From NCBI GenBank assembly GCA_023818725.1, contig JAMWBX010000021.1, positions 1-9,524 of the forward strand: a stretch of DNA of 9,524 nt, read 5' to 3'. The position numbers and the translations under genes were made by a program. Source of the stretch: Candidatus Omnitrophota bacterium. GTDB taxonomy: Bacteria > Ratteibacteria > UBA8468 > B48-G9 > DTJG01. The notes below the pieces were generated by a model that was not told the origin of the DNA, searched no databases, and saw only the letters and a list, made by a program, of their open reading frames with translations. Numbering within the stretch: the first letter of the stretch is position 1; every line of letters begins with the position of its first letter. Shown one piece after another: positions 1 through 6,957 of this stretch.

Positions 1-2222
1 TCAACATGATCTTCATCGACCTCAACTATAAATCCCCCCTGACTTTCGCTAAATAATAAAGAAACCGGTTTGTTTGTTTCTGCCGGTACGTCCTTGAGGT
101 AAATTTCAGCACCAAATCCGCTTCCAATTATCATCTCGGAAATAGCAATGGCAATACCGCCATCAGAACAATCATGGCACGATTGAACGAGACCGGTTCT
201 TATTGCAATATGGAGTCTCTTCATAATGTCAAGGGCAATCTCCGGATGAGGCACAGGACATTTTCCTGCTTCTATTTTTAAAAGTTTGAAAAGCCTAGAA
301 CCGCCCAGCTCCTCAGATGTCATGCCGATTGCATAAATCAAGTTGCCCGCATCCTTGAAATCTGAACTGACAGTTTTTTGGGCATCGTCTATTACGCTTA
401 TTGCGGAAATTAAAAGGGTACCCGGTATTGAAACAATAGAACCGTCTTCTCTGGTAAAATAATTATTCAGGCTATCCTTGCCCGAAATAAAAGGAACTCT
501 GTACTTGAGCGCAAAATCCCTGCATCCCATGACACATCTAACAAGTTTTCCAAGCTCCTGCGGATCATCGCATTTTCCCCAGCAAAAATTGTCAAGAATC
601 GCGGTCCTCGAAGGGTCTCCACCGCAGGCGACGACATTGCGCATTGCTTCTTCTATGCAATTTCCTGCCATATAATAAGGGTCAAGTTCTCCATACCATG
701 GATTAATTCCGCAACCAACCACAATAGCACGATTACTATCATACAGCGGGGTTAGAACCACAGCGTCTGAAGGGCCATTACCATTAACGCCAATGAATGG
801 TTTTATAATTGTGTGCGCCTGGACTTCATGATCATACTGTCTGACCACCACTTCTTTAGAAGCTATCACAGGGTCCGCAAGCAAATTAATAAGACAATCC
901 TGAAGATCAATATCTGAAGTAATAGTCTCAACCATCTGCCGTCTTTCATAAAAAGCCTTTAATTGAGGTAGCTGTTTCTCTCCAAAAAGCCAGTTAAGGT
1001 CAAGCTCGCCGACAACGTCTTTTTGATGAAAGATTTTGATTTTCCCTGTGGAATTAACCCTTCCAATCCAGGCATACTCAACATTCTCACACTCCAATAT
1101 TTCCTTAAGCCTGTCAAAATTCTCGGGCCGAACTGCAAGGACCATTCTTTCCTGAGATTCTGAAACCCATATCTCCCAGGGTTCAAGGCCTTCGTATTTC
1201 AAAGGAACAAGTTCCAGATGTACCTCAGCTCCACAATTTTTTGCAAGCTCGCCAACAGCAGAAGAAAGGCCACCTGCTCCGCAATCAGTTATGGCTGAAT
1301 AAAGTCTTTTGTCTCTTGCAGCCATAAGCGCGTCAAGGACCTTTTTCTCTACAATTGGATTTCCTATCTGAACAACGCTTGTCGGTATATCCCTTTCCAG
1401 GCTTGCTGAAGAAAATGTGGCTCCGTGAATTCCATCTCTACCGGTCCTTCCACCAACAACAACTATTAAATCACCGGTTCTGACCTTTTTCTTAACAGCC
1501 CACTTCGGCATGATTCCGACTGTGCCGCAGTAAACAAGAATGTTACAAAGATATCCAGGATCGAAAAGTATTGCACCATTGGCTGTTGGAATGCCCATTC
1601 TGTTCCCGTAATCTCTCACGCCCGCAACAACTCCCCTGAAAAGACGCCTTGGATGAAAAATCCCCTCCTCAAGACCCTCATAGAAAGTATCGAGAGGCCC
1701 AAAGCAGAATACGTCAGTATTGAGGATTGGTTTTGCACCAAGCCCTGCCCCGAGTATGTCCCTAATAACCCCTCCAATTCCTGTACCAGCGCCGCCATAG
1801 GGTTCAAGCGCAGAAGGATGATTGTGGGTTTCTACTTTAAAACAAACACACCAGTCTTTATCAAACTCGATGATGCCTGCATTATCTTTGAAAACAGAAA
1901 TGCACCATTTTTTTTTCAGTTTGTCAGTTACCTCTTTAATAAGGGAAAATAGTGAAGGGATTTCTGTCGTGATGGCTGAACCAGAAGTTGAAACCTCTGT
2001 AAACTGGATCCTGCTCTTGAAGGTCTTATGAAAACAGTGTTCGGACCAGGTCTGAGCTATCATCTCCAGTTCAAGGTCTGTTGGATCCCTTCCAGCATCA
2101 GAAAAATATCTCTGTATTACCTTCATCTCCTGCAGGGTCAAAGAAAGAAGCCCCTTCTTGCTTAACTCAAGTAGGTTCTCATCATCAAGATTACGAAGTT
2201 TTATCAATCGTGCTCTAGCCAC
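1..2222 (-). CDS. purL: Phosphoribosylformylglycinamidine synthase, PurL subunit (3' end beyond window)
   Basis: PurL is the ATP-dependent synthetase of purine step 4. It converts FGAR to FGAM using ammonia from PurQ, with PurS as bridging subunit, in the cytoplasm. About 740 codons are visible, read by my own translation. I see WSEHC at residues 59-63, HNHPSALEPYGGAGTGIGG from about 133, GATFSS, DCGAGGL, SESQERM, GKDSLNN and HDCSDGG from 683, ending near LLFSESQGG. These are the conserved AIR-synthase-like blocks of PurL. The start is taken as GTG at 2222-2220: AAAAGGGA lies 8 nt upstream inside purS, and the purS stop is 2 nt away, so the genes are probably translationally coupled. HDCSDGG falls later than I expect for the ~740-residue Bacillus type, so the full protein is probably about 800 residues. 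No purQ is visible; it may lie beyond the edge. Confidence 0.97.
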   Translation of the reverse strand, partial: MARARLIKLRNLDDENLLELSKKGLLSLTLQEMKVIQRYFSDAGRDPTDLELEMIAQTWSEHCFHKTFKSRIQFTEVSTSGSAITTEIPSLFSLIKEVTDKLKKKWCISVFKDNAGIIEFDKDWCVCFKVETHNHPSALEPYGGAGTGIGGVIRDILGAGLGAKPILNTDVFCFGPLDTFYEGLEEGIFHPRRLFRGVVAGVRDYGNRMGIPTANGAILFDPGYLCNILVYCGTVGIMPKWAVKKKVRTGDLIVVVGGRTGRDGIHGATFSSASLERDIPTSVVQIGNPIVEKKVLDALMAARDKRLYSAITDCGAGGLSSAVGELAKNCGAEVHLELVPLKYEGLEPWEIWVSESQERMVLAVRPENFDRLKEILECENVEYAWIGRVNSTGKIKIFHQKDVVGELDLNWLFGEKQLPQLKAFYERRQMVETITSDIDLQDCLINLLADPVIASKEVVVRQYDHEVQAHTIIKPFIGVNGNGPSDAVVLTPLYDSNRAIVVGCGINPWYGELDPYYMAGNCIEEAMRNVVACGGDPSRTAILDNFCWGKCDDPQELGKLVRCVMGCRDFALKYRVPFISGKDSLNNYFTREDGSIVSIPGTLLISAISVIDDAQKTVSSDFKDAGNLIYAIGMTSEELGGSRLFKLLKIEAGKCPVPHPEIALDIMKRLHIAIRTGLVQSCHDCSDGGIAIAISEMIIGSGFGAEIYLKDVPAETNKPVSLLFSESQGGFIVEVDEDHV

Positions 2223-2224
2223 TG

Positions 2225-2713
2225 TTAAATCCCTTTTATAATAAATTCCTGAATGAGGGTGTTTGCAAGAATCTTTGTTGCAATTGTTTCAACAGTTTCT
2301 CTATCAATCTTTCTGGCGTGAAATTCGTATTTCTTACCGCAACTAATATCGATATCTACAGCTATACCAAGGTCTCTTATACCATTTTTCGCAGTAAGGG
2401 CGACAGGATCAGTTACAGCCTGGCGATACCAGACCTCAACATAAGGCAAAATGGACTTACGTTCATCATGCTGGTATCTGCCAACCTTCATTTCGTGGGC
2501 AACAGGATCAAAAAGAAGAGCTCTGGCTATTCTTTTTACAAGTTCCAGATTAACATCTCCGTAAACTTTGTAAACATCGTATACATGAACCATCTCAATC
2601 CCCTGGATGCCAAGCTCCCTGATCGAGTTGAGGACATCCTGACCGAAAGCATCAAAAAGACCTTTTTTCAAACCAATTTGAACAAGGTATATCTTTTGTT
2701 TCTTGGTTTTCAT
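2225..2713 (-). CDS. purS: PurS-like subunit with two tandem PurS domains
   Basis: PurS is the small structural subunit that joins PurL and PurQ in FGAM synthase. Normal PurS has about 80 residues and works as a dimer. This protein has 162 residues and holds two units. Unit 1 is about residues 7-77 (YLVQIGLKKGLFDAFG...ARALLFDPVAHEM). Unit 2 is about 89-160 (YVEVWYRQAVTDPVAL...ATKILANTLIQEFII). The two align along their length: DAFGQDVLNSIRELGI matches DPVALTAKNGIRDLGI, and both end in a helix plus strand. Unit 2 is closer to canonical PurS (ILANTLIQ resembles LLANTVIE); unit 1 is more diverged. I chose ATG 2713-2711 because homology starts just after it. TTG at 2731 and GTG at 2716 are in frame and possible, and no strong ribosome site separates them. 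The gene lies 2 nt before purL, which supports the assignment. Confidence 0.86.
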   Translation of the reverse strand: MKTKKQKIYLVQIGLKKGLFDAFGQDVLNSIRELGIQGIEMVHVYDVYKVYGDVNLELVKRIARALLFDPVAHEMKVGRYQHDERKSILPYVEVWYRQAVTDPVALTAKNGIRDLGIAVDIDISCGKKYEFHARKIDRETVETIATKILANTLIQEFIIKGI

Positions 2714-2782
2714 CACGTAACTAAATCTCAATTTTTCGATTAGGTCCCCATTCAGAAGATATGTTAAGAATTCTTCTAAAAA

Positions 2783-3676
2783 CTATATCGATAATCTGCC
2801 TGTCAAGATACTATAAATTTTCCAATATTTTTCTCTTGTTTTCTCAACTACATCTGAAGGTAATTCAGGCACCGGCGGTTCTTTGTTCCATCCAATGCTT
2901 TCAAGGTAATTTCGTACATACTGCTTATCAAAACTATCCTGACTTCTTCCGCAAACATAGGTGGCTTTATCCCAAAATCTCGAAGAATCAGGGGTAAGAA
3001 TTTCGTCTATCAGTATTATCTCACCGTTAAAAATACCAAACTCAAACTTGGTATCAGCAATAATTATACCCTTGCTCTCAGCATACATGCTTGCCGCTTT
3101 ATAAAGATTGAGTGAGACTTCTCTCAAATGTTCTGCAATTTTTTCTCCGACCACAGATTTCATCTGTTCAAAACTTATATTTTGATCATGGACCCCTTTT
3201 TCTTCTTTCGTTGCAGGGGTAAAAATTGGTTCAGGTAATTTTTCGCTTTCCTTTAAACCTTCAGGAAGCCTTATCCCGCAGACAGTACCTGTTAACTGGT
3301 ATTCCTTCCAGCCACTACCTGCCAGATACCCTCTAACAACGCACTCTATCAAAATCTTTTTTGTTTTTCGGGCAATAACGCTTCTGCCTTCAAGTACGTT
3401 TCTGAAAGGCTTAAGCTTTTCGGGAAACAACTCGAAGCTAATCGTATCAAGATGATTTGCACAGATATCTTTAAGCTTTTCAAACCAGAATAAAGAAAGC
3501 TGGTTCAATATAATTCCCTTCTCATAAATCGGGGTTGGAAGAACATAATCGAATGCCGAAATTCTGTCAGTGGTTACAATCAAAATACGAGTTTCATCAA
3601 TTTCAAAAAGTTCCCTAACTTTGCCTGAATATATCTTTGAAATTGGCAAAACCACGTCTCTTACGGCTTTAATCAT
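2783..3676 (-). CDS. purC: Phosphoribosylaminoimidazole-succinocarboxamide (SAICAR) synthase
   Basis: PurC ligates aspartate to CAIR with ATP to give SAICAR in cytoplasmic de novo purine synthesis. The 297-residue product shows YSGKVRE (16-22, ATP-binding loop), SAFD (40-43), ECVVRGYLAGSGWKEY (111-126, first family signature), IADTKFEFG (206-214, second signature) and DEILTPDSSRFW (224-235). This is the longer ~300-residue form, with a C-terminal extension compared with the ~240-residue E. coli type, and it appears complete. The ATG overlaps the stop of the upstream ferritin-like gene (ATGA), so translation is probably coupled. A gap of 69 nt separates it from purS, and I found no terminator or convincing promoter there. 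Confidence 0.98.
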   Translation of the reverse strand: MIKAVRDVVLPISKIYSGKVRELFEIDETRILIVTTDRISAFDYVLPTPIYEKGIILNQLSLFWFEKLKDICANHLDTISFELFPEKLKPFRNVLEGRSVIARKTKKILIECVVRGYLAGSGWKEYQLTGTVCGIRLPEGLKESEKLPEPIFTPATKEEKGVHDQNISFEQMKSVVGEKIAEHLREVSLNLYKAASMYAESKGIIIADTKFEFGIFNGEIILIDEILTPDSSRFWDKATYVCGRSQDSFDKQYVRNYLESIGWNKEPPVPELPSDVVEKTREKYWKIYSILTGRLSI

Positions 3677-4173
3677 TGATTCATCCAGTTCCAGGTTTTA
3701 CTTTCTTCACCACTGATCCAGTCTGCGGTCTGAGTAAGATAATACTGAACATTTCTCAATGCCTCAAGATGCTTCTTTTCTTCCTCTATAATCAACTTTA
3801 AAAATTCCTTTTCCCTTTCATCTTTGCTCTCAGACAGAAAAGAACGATAAGAAGAAATTGCCTTTAGTTCCATTTCAATGGCAAGTTCATACCCTGAAAA
3901 ATGTGTGTCATATTTTCTTATTTCTGATTTTTCCGCATTCTTCCAAAACTCCTTCAACTCAGATTCAATGTCCTTTATGTGGCTGAGGGGCTTTTCAATC
4001 GATGATACACAAACCATTTCGTCAAATAAAGAGGCATGCTGAACTTCCTGCTCTGCAAGCGAATAGAAAAGTCTTTTCCCCAGCATATTGCTTGTCTTTT
4101 TTGCAAGCTCAAGATAAAGATTGACACCTTTAACTTCAAAGTTAATTGCAAAGTCTTTTAATGAGTTTTCCAT
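3673..4173 (-). CDS. Rubrerythrin/ferritin-like diiron four-helix protein
   Basis: The product is 166 residues, almost all helical, with a duplicated diiron pattern. Helix 1 has FEVKGVNLY (Glu13) and helix 2 EQEVQH (Glu43xxHis46). Helix 3 has MELKAISSY (Glu102) and helix 4 EEEKKH (Glu132xxHis135). This E...ExxH...E...ExxH layout marks the rubrerythrin-type ferritin-like family. There is no C-terminal rubredoxin-type CxxC domain; the tail is DWISGEESKTWNW. Family members include peroxide reductases and proteins of unknown role, so oxidative defence or iron handling is inference. The start is supported by GGAGG at 4183-4179 just upstream of the ATG and by an extended -10 promoter before it. It overlaps purC by 4 nt, so it appears to be the first gene of a purine operon, which is odd company for a diiron protein. 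Confidence 0.87.
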   Translation of the reverse strand: MENSLKDFAINFEVKGVNLYLELAKKTSNMLGKRLFYSLAEQEVQHASLFDEMVCVSSIEKPLSHIKDIESELKEFWKNAEKSEIRKYDTHFSGYELAIEMELKAISSYRSFLSESKDEREKEFLKLIIEEEKKHLEALRNVQYYLTQTADWISGEESKTWNWMNQ

Positions 4174-4196
4174 TCTTTCCTCCGGATGACTAACTT

Positions 4197-4205
4197 ATTA
4201 TACCA
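4197..4205 (-). promoter_or_regulatory. Extended -10 promoter for the ferritin-purC-purS-purL operon
   Basis: The minus strand reads TGG TATAAT, an exact -10 hexamer (4202-4197) with the TGn extension (4205-4203). The -35 position, 17 nt upstream, is weak (ATGAAT), which extended -10 promoters tolerate. Transcription would start near 4191-4190, giving a leader of about 17-20 nt that contains the GGAGG ribosome site at 4183-4179. It lies in the 55-nt gap after queD, so it can separate the purine operon from upstream genes. Read-through from queD is not excluded, since no terminator hairpin is visible. Confidence 0.7.
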
Positions 4206-4228
4206 CAAGAAAAAACCGAATTCATGTT

Positions 4229-4603
4229 TCAATCAAGCTCGCAATAAGAAGCGTTCTGCCTTTCATTTTCCCAGACAGTCACCCTTTTGATCCTTACATT
4301 GGGCAAATTCAGGGACTTTTCTACTTCCTTGAAAATAAAAAAAGCAATATTCTCCGAGCTCGGATTCACCTTCTTAAAGTGATCAATGTCATTCAAATAC
4401 GTATGGTCAAGTTTCTCAAGCACCTTTTCAAGTATCTGTTTCAAAATTCCAAAATCAATGACCACCCCTGATTCTGAATCAGGTTCCCCAGAAACTGTAA
4501 GCTCTACATTCCAATTATGCCCGTGAAGTTTCTCACACTTTCCACGGTACTGACGCAGATGATGGGCGCTGGAAAAACTGCTGACAACCGTAATCTCAAA
4601 CAT
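4229..4603 (-). CDS. queD: 6-carboxy-5,6,7,8-tetrahydropterin synthase (QueD/PTPS family)
   Basis: QueD converts 7,8-dihydroneopterin triphosphate to 6-carboxytetrahydropterin, the second step towards preQ0 and queuosine. At 124 residues it has the usual length. Visible are FSSAHHL (His14 as zinc ligand), CEKLHGH (23-29: catalytic Cys23, zinc ligands His27 and His29), VVIDFGILK (48-55), LDHTYLN (65-71) and VTVWEN (108-113, substrate-binding Glu112). The CxxxHGH spacing favours QueD over the 6-pyruvoyl enzyme, whose catalytic Cys is placed differently. The ATG is well supported: AGGAGGA at 4617-4611 lies inside the end of murI, 7 nt from the start. It overlaps murI by 8 nt. No other queuosine gene is in the window. 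Confidence 0.95.
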   Translation of the reverse strand: MFEITVVSSFSSAHHLRQYRGKCEKLHGHNWNVELTVSGEPDSESGVVIDFGILKQILEKVLEKLDHTYLNDIDHFKKVNPSSENIAFFIFKEVEKSLNLPNVRIKRVTVWENERQNASYCELD

Positions 4604-5420
4604 TTTTCTTTCCTCCTGTTGAAGCTTTTTTTATTAAAAGAGCCTGGGTATTCCAAAACCTTGACATAATCTTTTTGCGGTAATCAGGAAGATCGCTAAA
4701 AAATAAAACTGGAACATGTTTTTTTAATTTTCCTTTGTTCAACAGATCCTGCTGCTGCAGAACTTTTTTTACTTTTATTCCTGTCGCCTCTGAAGCGTCG
4801 ACAAGAAAAACCGAAGGACCGACAACCGCTCTAATTGCCTTTTCTAAAAGAGGGTAATGCGTACATCCAAGAATCAGGGTATCAATTTGCTTTTCTAGAA
4901 GATCATCAACATAGTAGCTAATGATATTTTTTGTAACATCCGTATCAAACCATCCTTCTTCAGCAAGGGGCACCAGAAGCGGGCAGGCTTTCTGATAAAC
5001 ATGTACCTGGCTATCAATTCTCTTTATAATTGATTCATATCTTTTGCTCGAAATTGTAGCAGGAGGCCCGATTACTCCAATCTGCTTGTTCCGTGTAGTT
5101 TTCAGCGCCTGCAGCGCCGATGGATTTATGACATCAATAAATGTTATGCCGGGAAATCTTCTTTTAAGAAAACTGGTCCCGAGTGAAGATACCGAATGGC
5201 ATGCAATAACTATAATCTTTGGATTAAAGCGAATTAAAAATCTGGTTATCTGGATAGCGTACTGCTTTATAGTTTCAGCTGATTTTGTTCCATAAGGAAC
5301 CCTTGCGGTATCACCAAAATAGATAATTTTCTCCTTGGGCAACAAGCGGTATAACCGTTTGGCAACGGTTAATCCACCAATTCCTGAATCAAATATTGCG
5401 ATTGGAAGCTCTTTATTCAA
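4596..5420 (-). CDS. murI: Glutamate racemase
   Basis: MurI interconverts L- and D-glutamate by a two-cysteine mechanism and supplies D-Glu for peptidoglycan. The product has 274 residues, normal for the family. I see FDSGIGGLTV (10-19), VPYG (41-44), VIACHSVSS (71-79, first catalytic Cys74), GVIGPPATISSKRY (115-128) and GCTHYPLL (185-192, second Cys186 and His188). The usual ACNT after the first cysteine is ACHS here, and the GT of the GVIGT region is GP; both sites line the active site in known racemases. The start is a TTG at 5420-5418. The codon before it is a stop, and homology begins within five residues, so no better start exists. It overlaps the amidase stop by 8 nt, and no clear ribosome site is visible, so coupling is likely. 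Confidence 0.95.
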   Translation of the reverse strand: MNKELPIAIFDSGIGGLTVAKRLYRLLPKEKIIYFGDTARVPYGTKSAETIKQYAIQITRFLIRFNPKIIVIACHSVSSLGTSFLKRRFPGITFIDVINPSALQALKTTRNKQIGVIGPPATISSKRYESIIKRIDSQVHVYQKACPLLVPLAEEGWFDTDVTKNIISYYVDDLLEKQIDTLILGCTHYPLLEKAIRAVVGPSVFLVDASEATGIKVKKVLQQQDLLNKGKLKKHVPVLFFSDLPDYRKKIMSRFWNTQALLIKKASTGGKKNV

Positions 5421-6540
5421 TTATTTGCTTTGCTTTAAGATATTGAATTATTGCCTTACCGAGGGTTTCGCTGATAGCCTGCCTTACTTCAGGATCGCGA
5501 AGATTTGCTTCTATGTTTGGATTGCAGATAAAACCCACCTCAACAAGGACAGACACCATTGGTGTATATCTCAGAACATAGAAACTTGCAGGTTTTGCTC
5601 CTCTGTCAGGACATATCAATCTTTCAGCAAGTTTTTCCTGAACAATTTCAGCAAGGATTCTGCTTTCCTCTATAACCGAGGTAGTGTTGAGTTCCGAAAC
5701 AATCTGGAAAACAACCTCTGTGTTGGTTTCCGATTCAGCAGATTCATCAGGTTGCGCCGTTGAAGCGAAACTTATTTCGCTTTTTCTTGAAGGATAGTAT
5801 GTCTCAAAACCGTCTGCGTTCCATCTGTTCAAACGGGAAGAATTTGTATGAACACAGAAAAATATATCTGCTTTTTCTTTTTTGGCGATCTCCACTCTTT
5901 CATCAAGAGAAAGAAACCTGTCGTCTTCCCTGGTCATTTTTACGATAATTTTAGAACCTTTCTTGAAATATCCTGTAAGGTAACTTCGTAGCCTCAGTGA
6001 AATGTCAAGATTCACATCCTTTTCTTTCAAACCATAGTTTCCAACTGCACCATTGTCATGGCCACCGTGGCCGGGGTCAATGAGTATGATAAAGTCTCTA
6101 ACAGGATTGGATTTTGATGCAATAGTTGGTTTTTCTTTTTCAGCAATTACTGGATTTTCAGATGGTTTGGCCGGCTCCTTTTGTTGGATAGAAACAGTTA
6201 TTGTAGAAATAATCTGATCAAATGGCTCAACAGGGATGAAAACTTCCTTTTCAATTTCCCTGATAGGATGATCAAGACTTACTCGCCTATCATCCACATA
6301 AAAATCAGCGGTGCCAATGCTGCCTTTGAGAATCTTTCCCTGATACTCGATAAAAATTCTGTCCTCAATCCTTCCCCAGCTTCCGACGCCTAAAATCTTA
6401 ATGATTGTCTGTAAACTTACATATCTTTGCTTACCAATCCAGTAAACCGGATAGTTTTTCAGCCGGTTTGTAAAATCAGATGACAAAAGTAGGTTAGAAA
6501 GAAGGAATAAAGCAAGGAGGCATCTTGAAATTGATTTCAC
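5413..6540 (-). CDS. Exported N-acetylmuramoyl-L-alanine amidase (Amidase_3) with N-terminal stalk-like domain
   Basis: The enzyme cleaves the amide between MurNAc and L-Ala in peptidoglycan outside the cytoplasmic membrane. The 375 residues begin with a signal peptide (a charged start, then a hydrophobic stretch at about 7-20). A small beta-rich domain at about 25-118 (RYVSLQTIIKIL, KEVFIPVEPF) resembles copper-amine-oxidase-N-like or stalk domains. A Pro/Lys/Glu-rich linker spans about 120-147. The Amidase_3 catalytic domain covers about 149-372. Zinc ligands are His158 (DPGHGG), Glu173 (LKEKD) and His231 (CVHTNS), with catalytic Glu334 (LVEVGF). The start is GTG at 6540-6538 with AGGAG at 6550-6546, 5 nt away; the nearby ATG is in another frame and is followed at once by a stop. 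Linkage to murI fits a cell-wall role. It resembles AmiC/CwlD-type enzymes, but the exact subfamily is not certain. Confidence 0.94.
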   Translation of the reverse strand: MKSISRCLLALFLLSNLLLSSDFTNRLKNYPVYWIGKQRYVSLQTIIKILGVGSWGRIEDRIFIEYQGKILKGSIGTADFYVDDRRVSLDHPIREIEKEVFIPVEPFDQIISTITVSIQQKEPAKPSENPVIAEKEKPTIASKSNPVRDFIILIDPGHGGHDNGAVGNYGLKEKDVNLDISLRLRSYLTGYFKKGSKIIVKMTREDDRFLSLDERVEIAKKEKADIFFCVHTNSSRLNRWNADGFETYYPSRKSEISFASTAQPDESAESETNTEVVFQIVSELNTTSVIEESRILAEIVQEKLAERLICPDRGAKPASFYVLRYTPMVSVLVEVGFICNPNIEANLRDPEVRQAISETLGKAIIQYLKAKQIIE

Positions 6541-6607
6541 ATCGACTCCTGTTATTTCAAAAATTGACCTTGCTCATGCGTGGATTAAAGGAAAGCAGAA
6601 GTAAAAG

Positions 6608-6957
6608 TGGAGGCGGCGGGTACTGCCCCCGCGTCCAGAGGAGAAATGGAAAAGCATCTACCGTCATAGTTTCAGTTTTTCAGGGTACCTGTGGACTCCC
6701 TGAAACTGGATTCCACAGGACCTGCCCCTTTTTTTCTTATTTCAGGCCCCAGGGACCACAGAAGCCTGAAACGAGCTCCTACCCGACCTGATTCAGGAAC
6801 CCAGGAGCAGGGAACCTGTCAGGTGGCTGCATTTTTTATGCAGCCATGTAGTTCGCTGTTGTGGCAGCTATTTTGCCTGCCGGATTTTACGAGCCCCCGG
6901 CACCTCGGACGGCAGCTTTTCGCACTCCCTTCCCCTGTCGAGACCTATTTCGCCCCC
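6608..6957 (-). ncRNA. ssrA: tmRNA (one-piece)
   Basis: tmRNA rescues ribosomes stalled on broken mRNA and tags the product for proteolysis. The 5' end is GGGGGCGAAAUAGGUCUCGA and the 3' end CGCCUCC plus discriminator A. They pair as a 7-bp acceptor stem with G at position 3 opposite U, the alanyl-tRNA synthetase identity pair. CCA is not encoded (CTT follows). Four pseudoknots can be drawn: PK1 6907-6878 (CGAG/CUCG, UGCCGG/CCGGCA); PK2 6818-6775 (CAGGUUCCC/GGGUUCCUG, GCUCCU/AGGAGC); PK3 6771-6724 (UUUCAGGC/GCCUGAAA, GUCCCU/AGGGGC); PK4 6719-6673 (CCUGUGG/CCACAGG, CAGUUUCAGGG with CCCUGAAA...CUG). The tag reading frame lies between PK1 and PK2. The T-arm is GCGGG-GGCAGUA-CCCGC, so the T-loop is not the usual UUCGANN type. 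The 5' end overlaps smpB by 13 nt. No terminator is visible at the 3' end, so the end is probably made by processing. Confidence 0.97.
6836..6865 (-). other. tmRNA tag reading frame, ATTANYMAA + UAA
   Basis: The resume codon follows AAAAUAGCU, which lines up with AAAAUAGUC before the E. coli resume codon. Nine codons GCC ACA ACA GCG AAC UAC AUG GCU GCA and then UAA encode ATTANYMAA; the Ala on the tmRNA itself would precede it. The A-A end and the N-Y core match known tags such as ANDENYALAA, but the tag is one residue shorter and has no acidic residue. The stop codon straddles the stem and loop of a perfect 9-bp hairpin (arms 6846-6838 and 6832-6824), as is usual for helix 5. Confidence 0.9.

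Noticed and set aside
2751..2780. AAGAATTCTT palindrome and AGAAGA/TCTTCT repeat between purC and purS as a terminator
   Set aside because: The stem is short and A/T-only with a 12-nt loop and no following U-tract, and it sits between genes that should be co-transcribed.
2714..2810. TTGACA on the minus strand at the end of purC as a purS promoter
   Set aside because: No -10 lies at 15-19 nt spacing; the nearest TATAGT is only about 13 nt away. The bases are purC coding sequence and the gap has no other promoter signal.
6824..6846. Perfect 9-bp hairpin with a T-rich loop as a rho-independent terminator
   Set aside because: It is the internal tmRNA helix holding the tag stop codon; on neither strand is it followed by a U-run after the stem.
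6608..6957. Two-piece (permuted) tmRNA
   Set aside because: The acceptor 5' half, tag and acceptor 3' half occur in normal order in one gene, with all four pseudoknots between.
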